A stretch of 64,000 nucleotides of DNA from JAJFFW01 sp965263375. GTDB lineage: Bacteria; Pseudomonadota; Alphaproteobacteria; Caulobacterales; Parvularculaceae. The DNA is taken from positions 434,001 through 498,000 of the forward strand of contig OZ253669.1 of assembly GCA_965263375.1 (NCBI GenBank), given 5' to 3'. How positions within the stretch are numbered: the stretch's first letter is position 1; each line of letters begins with the position of its first letter. A model generated the notes under the pieces. The model made no database searches. It saw nothing but the letters and a program-made list of their open reading frames with translations, and was not told the DNA's origin. Of this stretch, positions 8,555 to 17,039 are shown in pieces. Both the position numbers and the translations under genes were made by a program.

Positions 8555-9520
8555 ATGAACCGATATCGCTTCAGCTCACCTTATGCGTCCCTTTCGAGCC
8601 GAACACGCTGGCTAAAAGGAAACCACCATGGCCACTCGACTATTTCGGACGGGCTGGACGATCCTTTGGATTTGATTTCGGCATATGAAGCCGCCGGGTA
8701 TGACTATTTCGCTTTATCAGAGCACGATGTGTTTGTTCCGCCAGGCAAGTACCAACCCAGCACCGGTATGATCATTCTTCCGGCTGTCGAAATGACGTCG
8801 ATCAATGAGCAAACTCTGATGTATTTGGGGGCGACGGAAGACATTCCGGATGCACGCACGCTTTCCATTTCTGATCTCTTCGCTTTTGCTGAAACGCGCG
8901 GCGGCTTGTTTATTGTGGACCATCCAAACTGGCGCCACCGACCTGGAGATATTCACGCTGCGTTCGAAGAGACCTCCTCGCTGACGGGCTTGCGGGGCAT
9001 CGAAATCTACACGGGAATCATCGAGCGATTCGGCGGCGATCCGTATGCACTAGCCCATTGGGACCAGCTCTTGACGCTCGGGTTTCGCGTCCATGGGCAT
9101 GCTGTCGACGATCAACATGAAGCTATCGACCGGTTCCTTGGTTGGAACTGTGTTCAAGTTGAAGCAGATGAAACTCCGATAGCAGAGGATATTATTCGAA
9201 AGCTGGCCGAGGGGCGCTTCTACGCCTCAACAGGCGTCCGTATTCAGTCGGTAGGCGTTCAAGAAGATGGTCAATCCATCTCGATTGAGTCTGACGCTGA
9301 GGAAGTTCGTTGGCATGTCGCTGACGGCATGCTGGCGGCTGTGAGCGCCGGCGGCAATGCAACTATAACGATGAAAGAGCTGCTCAAATCACCAAGACTG
9401 AGCGGCCCGTGGCACAGTATTAATGCTCCTTGCGATCTAAAATACGTCAGAGCAGACCTTTACGGGGAAGGAAGCCGACGAGCATGGACGCAACCGTTTT
9501 TTGTTGATGAAAGCAGTTGA
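8555..9520 (+). CDS. PHP-domain metallophosphoesterase
   Basis: A 321-residue protein whose N-terminal two thirds is a PHP domain: HGH at residues 25-27 followed by the SDG loop, ALSEHD, the PAVEM glutamate, VDHPN, and a late HGHAVDD. These are the metal ligands of PHP phosphoesterases such as histidinol phosphatase and the phosphonate-pathway enzymes. The C-terminal 100 residues look like a small beta domain of unknown role. It is the last gene of the importer operon. With the HAD phosphatase and phosphodiesterase across the divergent promoter it gives the locus three distinct phosphoester hydrolases. Confidence 0.85.
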   Translation: MNRYRFSSPYASLSSRTRWLKGNHHGHSTISDGLDDPLDLISAYEAAGYDYFALSEHDVFVPPGKYQPSTGMIILPAVEMTSINEQTLMYLGATEDIPDARTLSISDLFAFAETRGGLFIVDHPNWRHRPGDIHAAFEETSSLTGLRGIEIYTGIIERFGGDPYALAHWDQLLTLGFRVHGHAVDDQHEAIDRFLGWNCVQVEADETPIAEDIIRKLAEGRFYASTGVRIQSVGVQEDGQSISIESDAEEVRWHVADGMLAAVSAGGNATITMKELLKSPRLSGPWHSINAPCDLKYVRADLYGEGSRRAWTQPFFVDESS

Positions 9521-9719
9521 TTTTTGGTGCATCCCGTAATGCCGCCGGAAAATTCGCGTCGTGTTATCGGTCATATGCGAGGGACGATATGGTTTGGGCC
9601 GCAAGTTTGTGGCTTCCCGTTGGTTCTCTAGAGAAAGATACATATAGAAACGTAATCGGTTGCGAGCGTATGCGGGGTTCCGAACTATCCCACGAGGTCG
9701 TCGTTGCCATAATGCGGCG

Positions 9720-9968
9720 ATGTCAATTTCCGATCAGTGTCTTGAGGAAGCTCTACACAGTTTGGCACGTATCATTGATAGGTACGGTGAGGTTTACTGG
9801 CCAATTTTCGAGCGTCTGGAAACAGAATTACAGCTCAGACGTTCACGTTCTGCGAGGATTGCGGCCTGTCTTCGTCGCTCGCCGGATGCTTCTATATCGG
9901 ATACTACACGACACCTGCGGGAAATGAGTGAACGATCTTCAGAAGCTCGTCGCGGCGGAACGCCATAG
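9720..9968 (+). CDS. Small conserved-type protein of unknown function (82 aa)
   Basis: The frame starting at ATG 9720 encodes MSISDQCLEEALHSLARII followed by DRYGEVYWPIFERLE, a helical pattern that I recognise as resembling small uncharacterised proteins of alphaproteobacteria often found beside integrases. No catalytic motif is visible. Its last 65 bases overlap the 3' end of the integrase remnant on the other strand, and its arginine-rich C-terminus reads like a read-through of foreign sequence, so the native 3' end may have been replaced. A weak call on function, moderate on being coding. Confidence 0.5.
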   Translation: MSISDQCLEEALHSLARIIDRYGEVYWPIFERLETELQLRRSRSARIAACLRRSPDASISDTTRHLREMSERSSEARRGGTP

Positions 9969-10791
9969 ACCCGCCATCTCCGTAAGCAGGGCGTTTATTC
10001 GTATGCCCCATGAGCGTCATACGCAGATCGTGGTCGATGCCTGCTTCGAGCATACGCTTCTCGAAGGAGTGCCGGAAGGAGTAGATCTTGTGCTTCGGAG
10101 AAGGGAAAAGCCGACGCACTTTAAAGGCTTTCATCAGGTTGGCCGATAGGAGGTCCGGTTTGTCTCGATAACGCGGAAAGCTGGCGGGGAATTTTTTCAT
10201 TGCTTCTAACGAAACCCCAACAAGCGGGTTTTCTCGCATGGAGGCTGCCGTCTTAATTTCCCGCTTCTTCTTGGGCCGGATACGGATGTTAGGCACGTCG
10301 TCATTGAGCAAGATGTCTTCTTCCAGGAGATTGGCGATCTCGCTTGGGCGGCAGCCCGTTTCAATGAGCGCGTAGATGATATGCCAAGCTTCATCGTTCA
10401 CGCCGGCGAAGAGACCAGGAACAAGGATTTTGCTGCGCACCCAATCATCTTCGAACGGCGGCACTCCTCCTTTGACCTTCTTTGTCTTGAAGGAAAGATT
10501 GCGGAAGGGGTTGAGACGGTCTTCTTCTCCGATGTGCTTAAAATAGGCCTCGTATAGGATGCGAACGTTACCGATATCTCGGTTGGCCGTATTTGGACTC
10601 AAAGGCTTTTCATCGCCCTTGGGTACCAGTCGATCTTTCCACCAATTATAGTAGACGAGCGCATCCTGTCAGGTGATTTCGCGCATGGGTTTATCGCCGA
10701 CAACAAGATTACCCGCCTCGACGAACTCCTCCCATGGCGTTACGCTGCGCAGGCAGCGTAACCGGGGTCTTTTGGGCTCGGTAGGCCGCGT
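9904..10791 (-). pseudogene. Tyrosine recombinase/integrase remnant
   Basis: The intact part (from about 10602, 232 residues) is the catalytic domain of a phage-type integrase: arginine I in ETGCRPSEI, the arginine II box as YSFRHSFEKRM, histidine III in LMGHTNK and the tyrosine in PAYGDG. Upstream in the same frame the protein continues (TPWEEFVEAGNLVVGDKP, then QDALVYYNWWKDRL), but a TGA interrupts it at about 10672-10670 where an arginine codon CGA would fit. A second stop lies at 10794-10792, and no N-terminal SAM-like or arm-binding domain remains before the next gene. It is therefore an inactivated integrase. It lies about 0.9 kb from tRNA-Gly, a common integration target. Confidence 0.8.
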
Positions 10792-10824
10792 TCAACGGAT
10801 GGTTATTATTCTTGGGGTTCGTCG

Positions 10825-11286
10825 ATGTTGAGTGAATTTATCGATCAAAATAAAATTGAACTGACTCTTGCCCTAATTCAAATGATTGGGCTCCCGGTCG
10901 CATTGATCGGCCTTCTTATCAACACCAGAAACAGTGCAAGGTCTCGTGACCTACAAGTTATTCTCTCACTTACAGAACAATTCTGGTTAAACTGGTCGGA
11001 AAGATGGCGGGCAATAAGCCGAAAGGTAGAAAAATTTGAAGGCGAAGAAGAACTCAATCAAGAAGAAAAAGATGATCTGGTGGATTTGTTAAACTTTCTT
11101 GATCATATCGGGCGACTTGCTATGTCTGGGCATATTCGCGATGGGAAAGCGTTGAACGCTGCCATCGCACCCGTTGTTCGCCGTACATTGCTGCTGTCAA
11201 GTCCCATAATCGACTCGTATCGTAAAGAAGACGGGCCTGAAGTATTCCGCGGCCTTCTTTTTTTCCAGAAGAAGTTTGTAAGATAA
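10825..11286 (+). CDS. Predicted membrane-anchored protein of unknown function
   Basis: A 153-residue protein with one N-terminal membrane segment (LIQMIGLPVALIGLLINTRN, about residues 18-37) and a soluble, charged helical C-terminal part containing an acidic stretch (FEGEEELNQEEKDD). It resembles in layout the DUF4760-like single-span proteins, but I cannot assign a family. The ribosome site is weak (GGGG about 8 bases before ATG). It stands alone between the integrase scar and tRNA-Gly and has more lysine- and AT-rich codons than the core genes, consistent with an acquired cargo gene. Confidence 0.6.
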   Translation: MLSEFIDQNKIELTLALIQMIGLPVALIGLLINTRNSARSRDLQVILSLTEQFWLNWSERWRAISRKVEKFEGEEELNQEEKDDLVDLLNFLDHIGRLAMSGHIRDGKALNAAIAPVVRRTLLLSSPIIDSYRKEDGPEVFRGLLFFQKKFVR

Positions 11287-11478
11287 CGTTGGGTCGACCC
11301 GATGAGTCTGCGTTTGTTATCGGACGCATACGATAAAGGCGCGTTAGAGCTGCTTTTGTCCTTCATGCCCGCTCAATAGTAGTCCAATTTTGTGTAACAA
11401 AATGCGTAACGGTTTGTGTAACATTTTGCTTCCCGCAAAACGCTAAACTATTGTTTTTATTGGAATTTTAAAAATAAT

Positions 11479-11553
11479 TGGAGCGGGCGATGCGATTCGA
11501 ACGCACGACCTAAACCTTGGCAAGGTTTCGCTCTACCCCTGAGCTACGCCCGC
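11479..11553 (-). tRNA. tRNA-Gly (GCC)
   Basis: On the minus strand GCGGGCG opens the acceptor stem (complement of 11547-11553) and CGCCCGC closes it. The D-arm contains AGCTCAGGGGTAGAGC, the anticodon arm is AAACC-TTGCCAA-GGTTT with GCC at 34-36, and the T-arm has GTTCGAATC. CCA is encoded (complement of 11479-11481). Glycine isoacceptors of this kind are frequent integration sites, relevant to the nearby integrase remnant. Confidence 0.96.
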
Positions 11554-11751
11554 GCTCCACTTAGCGGGAAGCCCCGCAGCGAGAAAAAGCTATATGCCTG
11601 ACGGGCGGGCCGATTGCAAGCATTGATCGCGTTTGGGGCGCAAATTATATCACTTCTTTTGTATCTTGAGTTTTGCGGCGCGAGGGTTTTGGGCTTATTA
11701 GCACCAAACAAGTGAAGGTGTTGGCGCTGATTATAAAGGGGTAATTTGTTG

Positions 11752-12288
11752 ATGGGTCGGGCGGAACTAATCTCACGGTTGGAAAAACTTCATATCGATT
11801 TTGAAACAGTTGAGCATCCGGCTTTCTTTACGGTCGAAGAAGGGCGCGCTTTTAAAGCTGAAATGCCGGGAGGGCACTCAAAAAACCTTTTTGTTAAAGA
11901 CAAAAAAGGGGCTTTGCTGCTGGCGGTCGCCCATTGTGATACACAAGTTGATTTGGTTAGCCTTGGTAAATCCATTGCCGCAAAGGGGCGTTTGTCATTT
12001 TGTAAGCCAGAGCAGATGATTGAGGTATTAGGCGTTACGCCAGGCTCAGTTACTCCATTCGCCCTTATTAATGAGACTGCGAAAGCCCTTGCGCATGTCG
12101 TTGTTGATAAGGTTCTGTTAGAGTGGGAGGCCGCGTGGTTTCATCCATTAGAAAATACAGCCTCCACCCGCATATCGCCGAATGATTTGCTGCGTTTCAT
12201 CAAAGAATGTGGGCACGAGCCGAAGATACTAGACCTAGCCAACCCGCTTCAAACCAGTGCGGCGCTTAATGCCGCCAAAGACGGCTGA
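11752..12288 (+). CDS. Prolyl-tRNA editing (YbaK/ProX-type) deacylase
   Basis: A 178-residue YbaK/EbsC superfamily protein with the features of free-standing prolyl-tRNA editing factors: the N-terminal LEKLHIDFETVEHPAFFTVE segment, the KNLFVKDKKG lysine region and the PGSVTPFALIN motif. Proteins of this group clear mischarged alanyl-tRNA(Pro) in trans. Two in-frame TTG codons precede the ATG at 11752; the ATG sits about 10 bases after AAGGGG and is preferred. Monocistronic, with its own promoter region after the tRNA. Confidence 0.88.
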   Translation: MGRAELISRLEKLHIDFETVEHPAFFTVEEGRAFKAEMPGGHSKNLFVKDKKGALLLAVAHCDTQVDLVSLGKSIAAKGRLSFCKPEQMIEVLGVTPGSVTPFALINETAKALAHVVVDKVLLEWEAAWFHPLENTASTRISPNDLLRFIKECGHEPKILDLANPLQTSAALNAAKDG

Positions 12289-12413
12289 TTGGTGTCTATT
12301 GCAAAGCTCTAGGTATAATGTCCGTTGCGTTTGAATGATCCCAAATTATCGACAATTATAAAAAGAATGCTCACTTAGGGGTGTTCGATCAAATCCGCGC
12401 AATCATGTCGAAT

Positions 12414-12427
12414 CACAATCGATTGTG
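12414..12427. promoter_or_regulatory. 14-bp perfect palindrome upstream of cnoX
   Basis: CACAATCGATTGTG reads the same on both strands. It lies 130 bases before the cnoX start in an otherwise gene-free gap of about 270 bases. A dimeric regulator site is possible; no regulator is suggested by context. Confidence 0.3.
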
Positions 12428-12556
12428 TGTGCGTTGGGAGACAGGCGCAAAAACCAATAATGGGGGGCGCCCATTTTGATGGGGAATGAGCCGACCCTAG
12501 GCTTGCGTTTAGGCGTGGTCGGGCTCATCTATGATGTTAAGGATTTGGAGAATTTA

Positions 12557-13519
12557 ATGATGAACCTTTTTGGGGCAAAGGGCGCAGCTGCGCCGGAAGC
12601 GACAACTGGCGCAGCGGGCGACTTGATCAAGGATGCAACGATAGAAAGCTTTGAGGCGGATGTCTTACAAGCCTCGATGAACCTTCCGGTGATCGTAGAT
12701 TTTTGGGCGACTTGGTGCGGCCCGTGTAAGCAATTAACGCCCCAATTGGAAAAAGCCGTGACCGCCGCCGGCGGAACTGTGCGCCTGGTGAAAGTCGATA
12801 TCGATAAAAACCAGATGCTTGCGTCACAACTGCGCATTCAGTCGGTTCCGACGGTTTACGCCTTCTTTCAAGGCCGCCCGATTGATGGCTTCCAAGGCGC
12901 TATCCCAGATAGTGAAATTAAAGCGTTTATTGAGCGCATTACAACGATGGCTGGCGGCGCTGCACCGCAGGACGGGCCGGATGTCGCTGCTCTTATTGCT
13001 GCTGCAAATGACGCGCTAGAAAATGGCGATGCGGGTGGCGCGGCGCAGATCTATGCAGAAGTCGCCCAACTTGCTGAACCTCAATCAGAAGAGGGCGTTG
13101 CGGCGCTTGCTGGTCTTGCGCGGTGTCATGTGGCGCTGGGCGATTTTGACAAAGCCAAGCAAGTCTTTGACCTTATTCCAGAAGAAAAACAGGCGGATCC
13201 GGTTGTATCCAGCGTAAAGGCTTCGTTGGAACTTGCGGCGGGCGAGGGTGCAGCCAGCGGTGAGCTTGGCGCTTTAAAGGCGGCGGTAGACGCAAGCCCA
13301 GAGGACCTAGGGGCCCGGTTTGATCTGGCAAGCGCTTATATCGCCAGCGGCAATATGGAGGCGGCTCTAGATGAGTTGTTAGAGATTACGGCGCGCGATC
13401 GCGAGTGGAACGAAGAAGCGGCGCGCAAGAAGATTTTGACGGTCTTTGAAGCGTTAGGGCCTACTCATCCGACAACAGTTCGTGGGCGTCGTAAGCTGTC
13501 ATCTATTTTATTCTCGTAA
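12557..13519 (+). CDS. cnoX: CnoX/YbbN-type thioredoxin-TPR co-chaperone
   Basis: A 320-residue protein with an N-terminal thioredoxin fold carrying the redox motif WCGPC at about 53-57, and a C-terminal alanine-rich TPR region from about 150 on. Family members protect proteins during oxidative chlorine stress and hand them to chaperones; alphaproteobacterial members keep the active CXXC, unlike E. coli. The start is ATG 12557, six bases after GGAG; an open frame reaching 12476 is not favoured. It heads a conserved neighbourhood with the LonSB and Trm112-like genes that follow in the same direction. Confidence 0.9.
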   Translation: MMNLFGAKGAAAPEATTGAAGDLIKDATIESFEADVLQASMNLPVIVDFWATWCGPCKQLTPQLEKAVTAAGGTVRLVKVDIDKNQMLASQLRIQSVPTVYAFFQGRPIDGFQGAIPDSEIKAFIERITTMAGGAAPQDGPDVAALIAAANDALENGDAGGAAQIYAEVAQLAEPQSEEGVAALAGLARCHVALGDFDKAKQVFDLIPEEKQADPVVSSVKASLELAAGEGAASGELGALKAAVDASPEDLGARFDLASAYIASGNMEAALDELLEITARDREWNEEAARKKILTVFEALGPTHPTTVRGRRKLSSILFS

Positions 13520-13591
13520 AAAGATGTTCAGCCGTAAAGAACAGGGGAGTGATCGTTTACGAAAGGGGCGATATGGAAGGAGTATGATGGC

Positions 13592-14245
13592 GTGACCAAA
13601 CCAGAAATGCAGATTAGGCGGCGCGCCCTGCCTGAAAGGCTGCCCTTATTTCCCTTGGCTGGCGCCCTTTTGTTGCCTGGCGGTCAGCTTCCGCTCAATA
13701 TTTTCGAGCCCCGATATCTTCAAATGGTGGATGACGCCCTTGCCGGTGCGCGGATGATCGGCATGATCCAGCCGCGCGACGGGGAGGATGAAGCGCCCCT
13801 ATATGCGGTTGGATGCGCAGGACGCATCATCGCGTTTAATGAAACAGAAGATGGCCGCTATTTGGTGACGTTGTCTGGGATACGTCGCTTTCGTTTGCGT
13901 GAAGAAGTTGAGGTGACAACGCCTTACCGACAAGCGTCGGTGGATTTTGCAAGCTTTGAAGCGGATGAACATGCGGATCCGTCAGCTGAGATGATCGATC
14001 GGGAGCGGCTTGAAGCTTCAATGCAACATTATCTTGATGCAGAAGGATTAAAGACTGATTGGGACGCTGTGCGTGAAGCGCCAACGGAGGCGCTTGTTTC
14101 ATCTCTCGCTATGGGCTGTCCCTTCGCGCCGAATGAAAAGCAGGCCCTGCTTGAGGCGAAGAACTCATCTGACCGTGCGCGCTGTCTGATCGCGCTCATG
14201 GAAATGTCGACCGTTAGTGAAGGCGGCGATGCGCCGCTTCAATAG
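13592..14245 (+). CDS. LON substrate-binding-domain protein
   Basis: A 217-residue protein consisting only of the Lon N-terminal (LAN/LonSB) domain: LPLFPLAGALLLPGGQLPLNIFEPRY opens it (split here: LPLFPLAGALLLPGG, then LPLNIFEPRY), followed by IGMIQPRDG and the VTLSGIRRFRL strand. There is no ATPase or protease part, which is normal for this stand-alone family. Role uncertain, probably substrate recognition. Translation starts at GTG 13592, nine bases after GGAAGGAG. It lies 72 bases after cnoX and 37 before the Trm112-like gene. Confidence 0.88.
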   Translation: MTKPEMQIRRRALPERLPLFPLAGALLLPGGQLPLNIFEPRYLQMVDDALAGARMIGMIQPRDGEDEAPLYAVGCAGRIIAFNETEDGRYLVTLSGIRRFRLREEVEVTTPYRQASVDFASFEADEHADPSAEMIDRERLEASMQHYLDAEGLKTDWDAVREAPTEALVSSLAMGCPFAPNEKQALLEAKNSSDRARCLIALMEMSTVSEGGDAPLQ

Positions 14246-14282
14246 TGATTGTGAATTGATAACAGAAATTTAGGGACACACT

Positions 14283-14474
14283 ATGTCTGAAGGTAATCAA
14301 GATATTGATCCGAAGCTCTTGGAAATTTTAGTCTGCCCCCAGACGAAGGGCCCGCTTGACTATGATCGCGCCGCGGGTGAGCTGATCAGCAAAAAGGCCC
14401 GGCTTGCGTACCCGATCCGTGACGGTATTCCCATTATGCTGGTTGATGAGGCGCGGGTTCTTGATGAGAGCTAG
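14283..14474 (+). CDS. Trm112/YcaR-like small protein
   Basis: A 63-residue Trm112-family protein (PKLLEILVCPQTKGPLDYD and YPIRDGIPIMLVDEAR are the family signatures). Only one of the usual zinc-binding cysteines is evident, as is common in bacterial YcaR members. Members act as small partners or regulators of enzymes; the exact role in bacteria is not settled. It closes the cnoX-LonSB cluster. Confidence 0.9.
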   Translation: MSEGNQDIDPKLLEILVCPQTKGPLDYDRAAGELISKKARLAYPIRDGIPIMLVDEARVLDES

Positions 14475-14650
14475 CGTCCCTTTAAAATCTTCAGACAATT
14501 TTGCGTCTTGTTAAGAATTGGGATTGGGCGAAAAGCAACAGTAATTTTTAGTTTTGCATGTCTGTTGGTGGCCGCCAATTCGTGTTGACTAATGCCGTCA
14601 GTGATATTCGCAAATCATAAAGATATTTCGTGAAACGTGTGGAGACGAAT

Positions 14651-15856
14651 ATGGGTAAGGTGCTGGTCGTCGGTGCGGGCGGCGTTAGTTCAGTGGCTGT
14701 TCACAAAATGGCGATGAACCCAAATATTTTTAGTGAAATCACATTGGCGAGCCGTCGCAAGTTTAAATGCGATAATATTGCCGCTGCTGTAAAAGGCCGG
14801 CAAGGCGTCGAAATAAAGACGGCTGAGCTGAATGCGATGGATGTAAGCGCAACGGTGGGGCTAATCAAAGAATCGGGTGCGGAGCTTTTGGTTAATTTGG
14901 CTCTGCCTTATCAGGATCTTGTCTTGATGGACGCTTGTCTGGAGGCTGGTATCCACTATATGGACACCGCTAATTATGAGCCTGAAGATGTCGCTAAGTT
15001 TGAATATAGTTGGCAGTGGGCCTATCAGGATCGTTTTAAACAAGCGGGGCTAACTGCATTGCTTGGTTCTGGTTTTGATCCGGGCGTTACGTCGATCTAT
15101 GCGGCATGGCTGAAAAAACATAAGCTCGATACAATCCGCCAAATAGACATACTTGATTGTAATGGCGGCGATAATGGCAAGCCTTTTGCCACCAATTTCA
15201 ATCCAGAAATTAACATCCGCGAAGTGACGGCGCCTGCGCGACATTGGGAAAATGGGCATTGGGTCGAAACCCCGGCGATGAGTGAAAGGGTCGCTTTTGA
15301 TTTTCCCGCAGTAGGTGAGAAAAATATGTATCTCATGTATCATGAGGAACTTGAGAGTTTAAAAACCCACTTCCCAGAAATCGAACGCGCCCGGTTTTGG
15401 ATGACATTTGGGGATGCTTATATCAACCATGTGACGGTCTTACAGAATATCGGTATGACCGCAATTGAGCCTGTGGTCCATAACGGCGTGGAAATTATTC
15501 CGTTACAGTTTTTGAAAACCGTTCTGCCTGACCCCTCGGACTTGGGTGAGTTGACCAAGGGTAAAACCTGTATTGGCGATATTGTTACGGGGCTGAAGGA
15601 TGGCGCCGAGAAGACCTATTACCTTTACAACATTTGTGACCATGAAGTGTGTTATGAAGAGGTCGGCTCGCAAGCTGTCGCCTATACGACCGGCGTTCCA
15701 GCGATGATTGGAGCGGCGCAGGTGTTAAAAGGCAATTGGAGAGAGCCAGGCGTGTGGAATACAGAACAACTCGATCCAGATGATTTTATGGATATGCTGA
15801 ACATTCATGGGTTGCCGTGGGAGCTACATGAGCTGGACGGCCCCGTCAATTTCTGA
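14651..15856 (+). CDS. Carboxynorspermidine/carboxyspermidine synthase
   Basis: A 401-residue saccharopine-dehydrogenase-like enzyme with an N-terminal NAD(P) fold (VLVVGAGGVSSVAVHKM) and the family segments DTANYEPED and LGSGFDPGVTSIYA. It condenses aspartate semialdehyde with a diamine (putrescine or 1,3-diaminopropane) and reduces the product to a carboxypolyamine. The start is ATG 14651, six bases after GGAG; the frame extends to GTG 14630. It forms an operon with the decarboxylase one base downstream and the agmatinase, which would supply putrescine; spermidine is thus the likely product. Confidence 0.93.
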   Translation: MGKVLVVGAGGVSSVAVHKMAMNPNIFSEITLASRRKFKCDNIAAAVKGRQGVEIKTAELNAMDVSATVGLIKESGAELLVNLALPYQDLVLMDACLEAGIHYMDTANYEPEDVAKFEYSWQWAYQDRFKQAGLTALLGSGFDPGVTSIYAAWLKKHKLDTIRQIDILDCNGGDNGKPFATNFNPEINIREVTAPARHWENGHWVETPAMSERVAFDFPAVGEKNMYLMYHEELESLKTHFPEIERARFWMTFGDAYINHVTVLQNIGMTAIEPVVHNGVEIIPLQFLKTVLPDPSDLGELTKGKTCIGDIVTGLKDGAEKTYYLYNICDHEVCYEEVGSQAVAYTTGVPAMIGAAQVLKGNWREPGVWNTEQLDPDDFMDMLNIHGLPWELHELDGPVNF

Positions 15857-15857
15857 A

Positions 15858-17039
15858 ATGACGCAAGAGATTAAACACTTCATGCCGCAATCTGGTGAGG
15901 CGCGCAATTTCGCCCGTCTTAATCTGGCGCGTCTTCCATCGCCATGTTTTGTTGTTGATGAGTGTGCGGTTGAAGAAAACCTCAAAATTCTTGCTGAAAT
16001 CAAGGAACGGTCCGGCGCAAAAGTCTTTTTAGCGCTGAAAGCATTTTCGATGTTTTCCCTCGCGCCCTTAATTGCTTCTTATCTAGATGGCGTGTGTGCG
16101 AGCGGCCTTCATGAAGCGCGATTGGGGCGGGAAAAGTTTAGCAGCAATAGCGGTGAGGTGGCGACATTTTCGCCCGCCTATAAATCTTCACAGATGGCGG
16201 AGATTGTCGCGTTCAGTGATCATGTTATTTTTAATTCGCTTGCGCAGAAAAATAAATACGCCGCCGATGTTAAGGCGGCCACAAAACAAGTGGGCCTTCG
16301 CATTAATCCAGAGCATAGTGAGGGGCTGGTTGCGCAGTACGATCCCTGCAGCCCGTGCTCGCGTCTTGGCGTGCCTATCAGTCAGCTTACAGCGGAGCAC
16401 ATGGCGGGTGTGGACGGCGTCCATATGCACACATTATGCGAACAAGGGTTTGAGCCGCTTCAACGCACTTGGGATGCGGTGCTCCCCAAACTGGCCCCGT
16501 ATCTGAAAGATCTCAAATGGGTAAACCTTGGCGGCGGCCACCATATTACTCGTTCGCACTATGACCGCGATGGACTGATCGATTTTATAGACCGTCTACG
16601 CACAGAATTTAGCGTAGACGTTTATCTTGAGCCTGGCGAGGCTGTCGCCCTTGATGCGGGCATTCTTGTGGGTGAGATCCTCGATATTATTCAAAACGAT
16701 ATGCCAATTGTGATTACCGATGTTTCTGCGACATGTCATATGCCCGATGTTCTAGAAGCGCCATATCGACCCGAAATGTTGAATGAGGCGAGCAAGGGCG
16801 CTCTTCATCGTTTTGGCGGACCTTCATGTTTGGCTGGCGATGTCATTGGTGATTACAAAGGGGAGTTTTCGCGCGGAGATCGCTTTGTGTTTCTTGATCA
16901 GGCCCATTATTCAATGGTGAAAATGAACGCCTTTAACGGCATTCCCTTGCCGGCAATTGCGATCTGGAATTCTGGTAACGACGCGCTGAAAATTATTCGT
17001 GAGTTTGGTTATGATGATTTTTTGGGAAGGCTGTCTTGA
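15858..17039 (+). CDS. nspC: Carboxynorspermidine decarboxylase
   Basis: A 393-residue PLP-dependent decarboxylase of the alanine-racemase/ornithine-decarboxylase fold: the lysine that binds PLP is in FLALKAFS, the glycine-rich phosphate loop in WVNLGGGHHI, and the HMHTLCEQ and SATCHMPD segments are typical. It removes the carboxyl group from the product of the preceding synthase to give spermidine (or norspermidine). ATG 15858 follows the upstream stop by one base; an in-frame ATG at 15828 with GTGGGAG before it would add ten residues and overlap the upstream gene. Confidence 0.93.
   Translation: MTQEIKHFMPQSGEARNFARLNLARLPSPCFVVDECAVEENLKILAEIKERSGAKVFLALKAFSMFSLAPLIASYLDGVCASGLHEARLGREKFSSNSGEVATFSPAYKSSQMAEIVAFSDHVIFNSLAQKNKYAADVKAATKQVGLRINPEHSEGLVAQYDPCSPCSRLGVPISQLTAEHMAGVDGVHMHTLCEQGFEPLQRTWDAVLPKLAPYLKDLKWVNLGGGHHITRSHYDRDGLIDFIDRLRTEFSVDVYLEPGEAVALDAGILVGEILDIIQNDMPIVITDVSATCHMPDVLEAPYRPEMLNEASKGALHRFGGPSCLAGDVIGDYKGEFSRGDRFVFLDQAHYSMVKMNAFNGIPLPAIAIWNSGNDALKIIREFGYDDFLGRLS

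Noticed and set aside
9517..9927. 136-codon frame overlapping the small gene at 9720 and the end of the PHP gene
   Set aside because: It runs across other genes, has no ribosome site, and its composition (many cysteine, tryptophan and arginine codons) is not coding-like.
11388..11430. TTTGTGTAACA repeated twice beside the tRNA, considered as attachment or integrase-arm sites
   Set aside because: Only two short copies, not located at the tRNA 3' end, with no matching copy near the integrase remnant.
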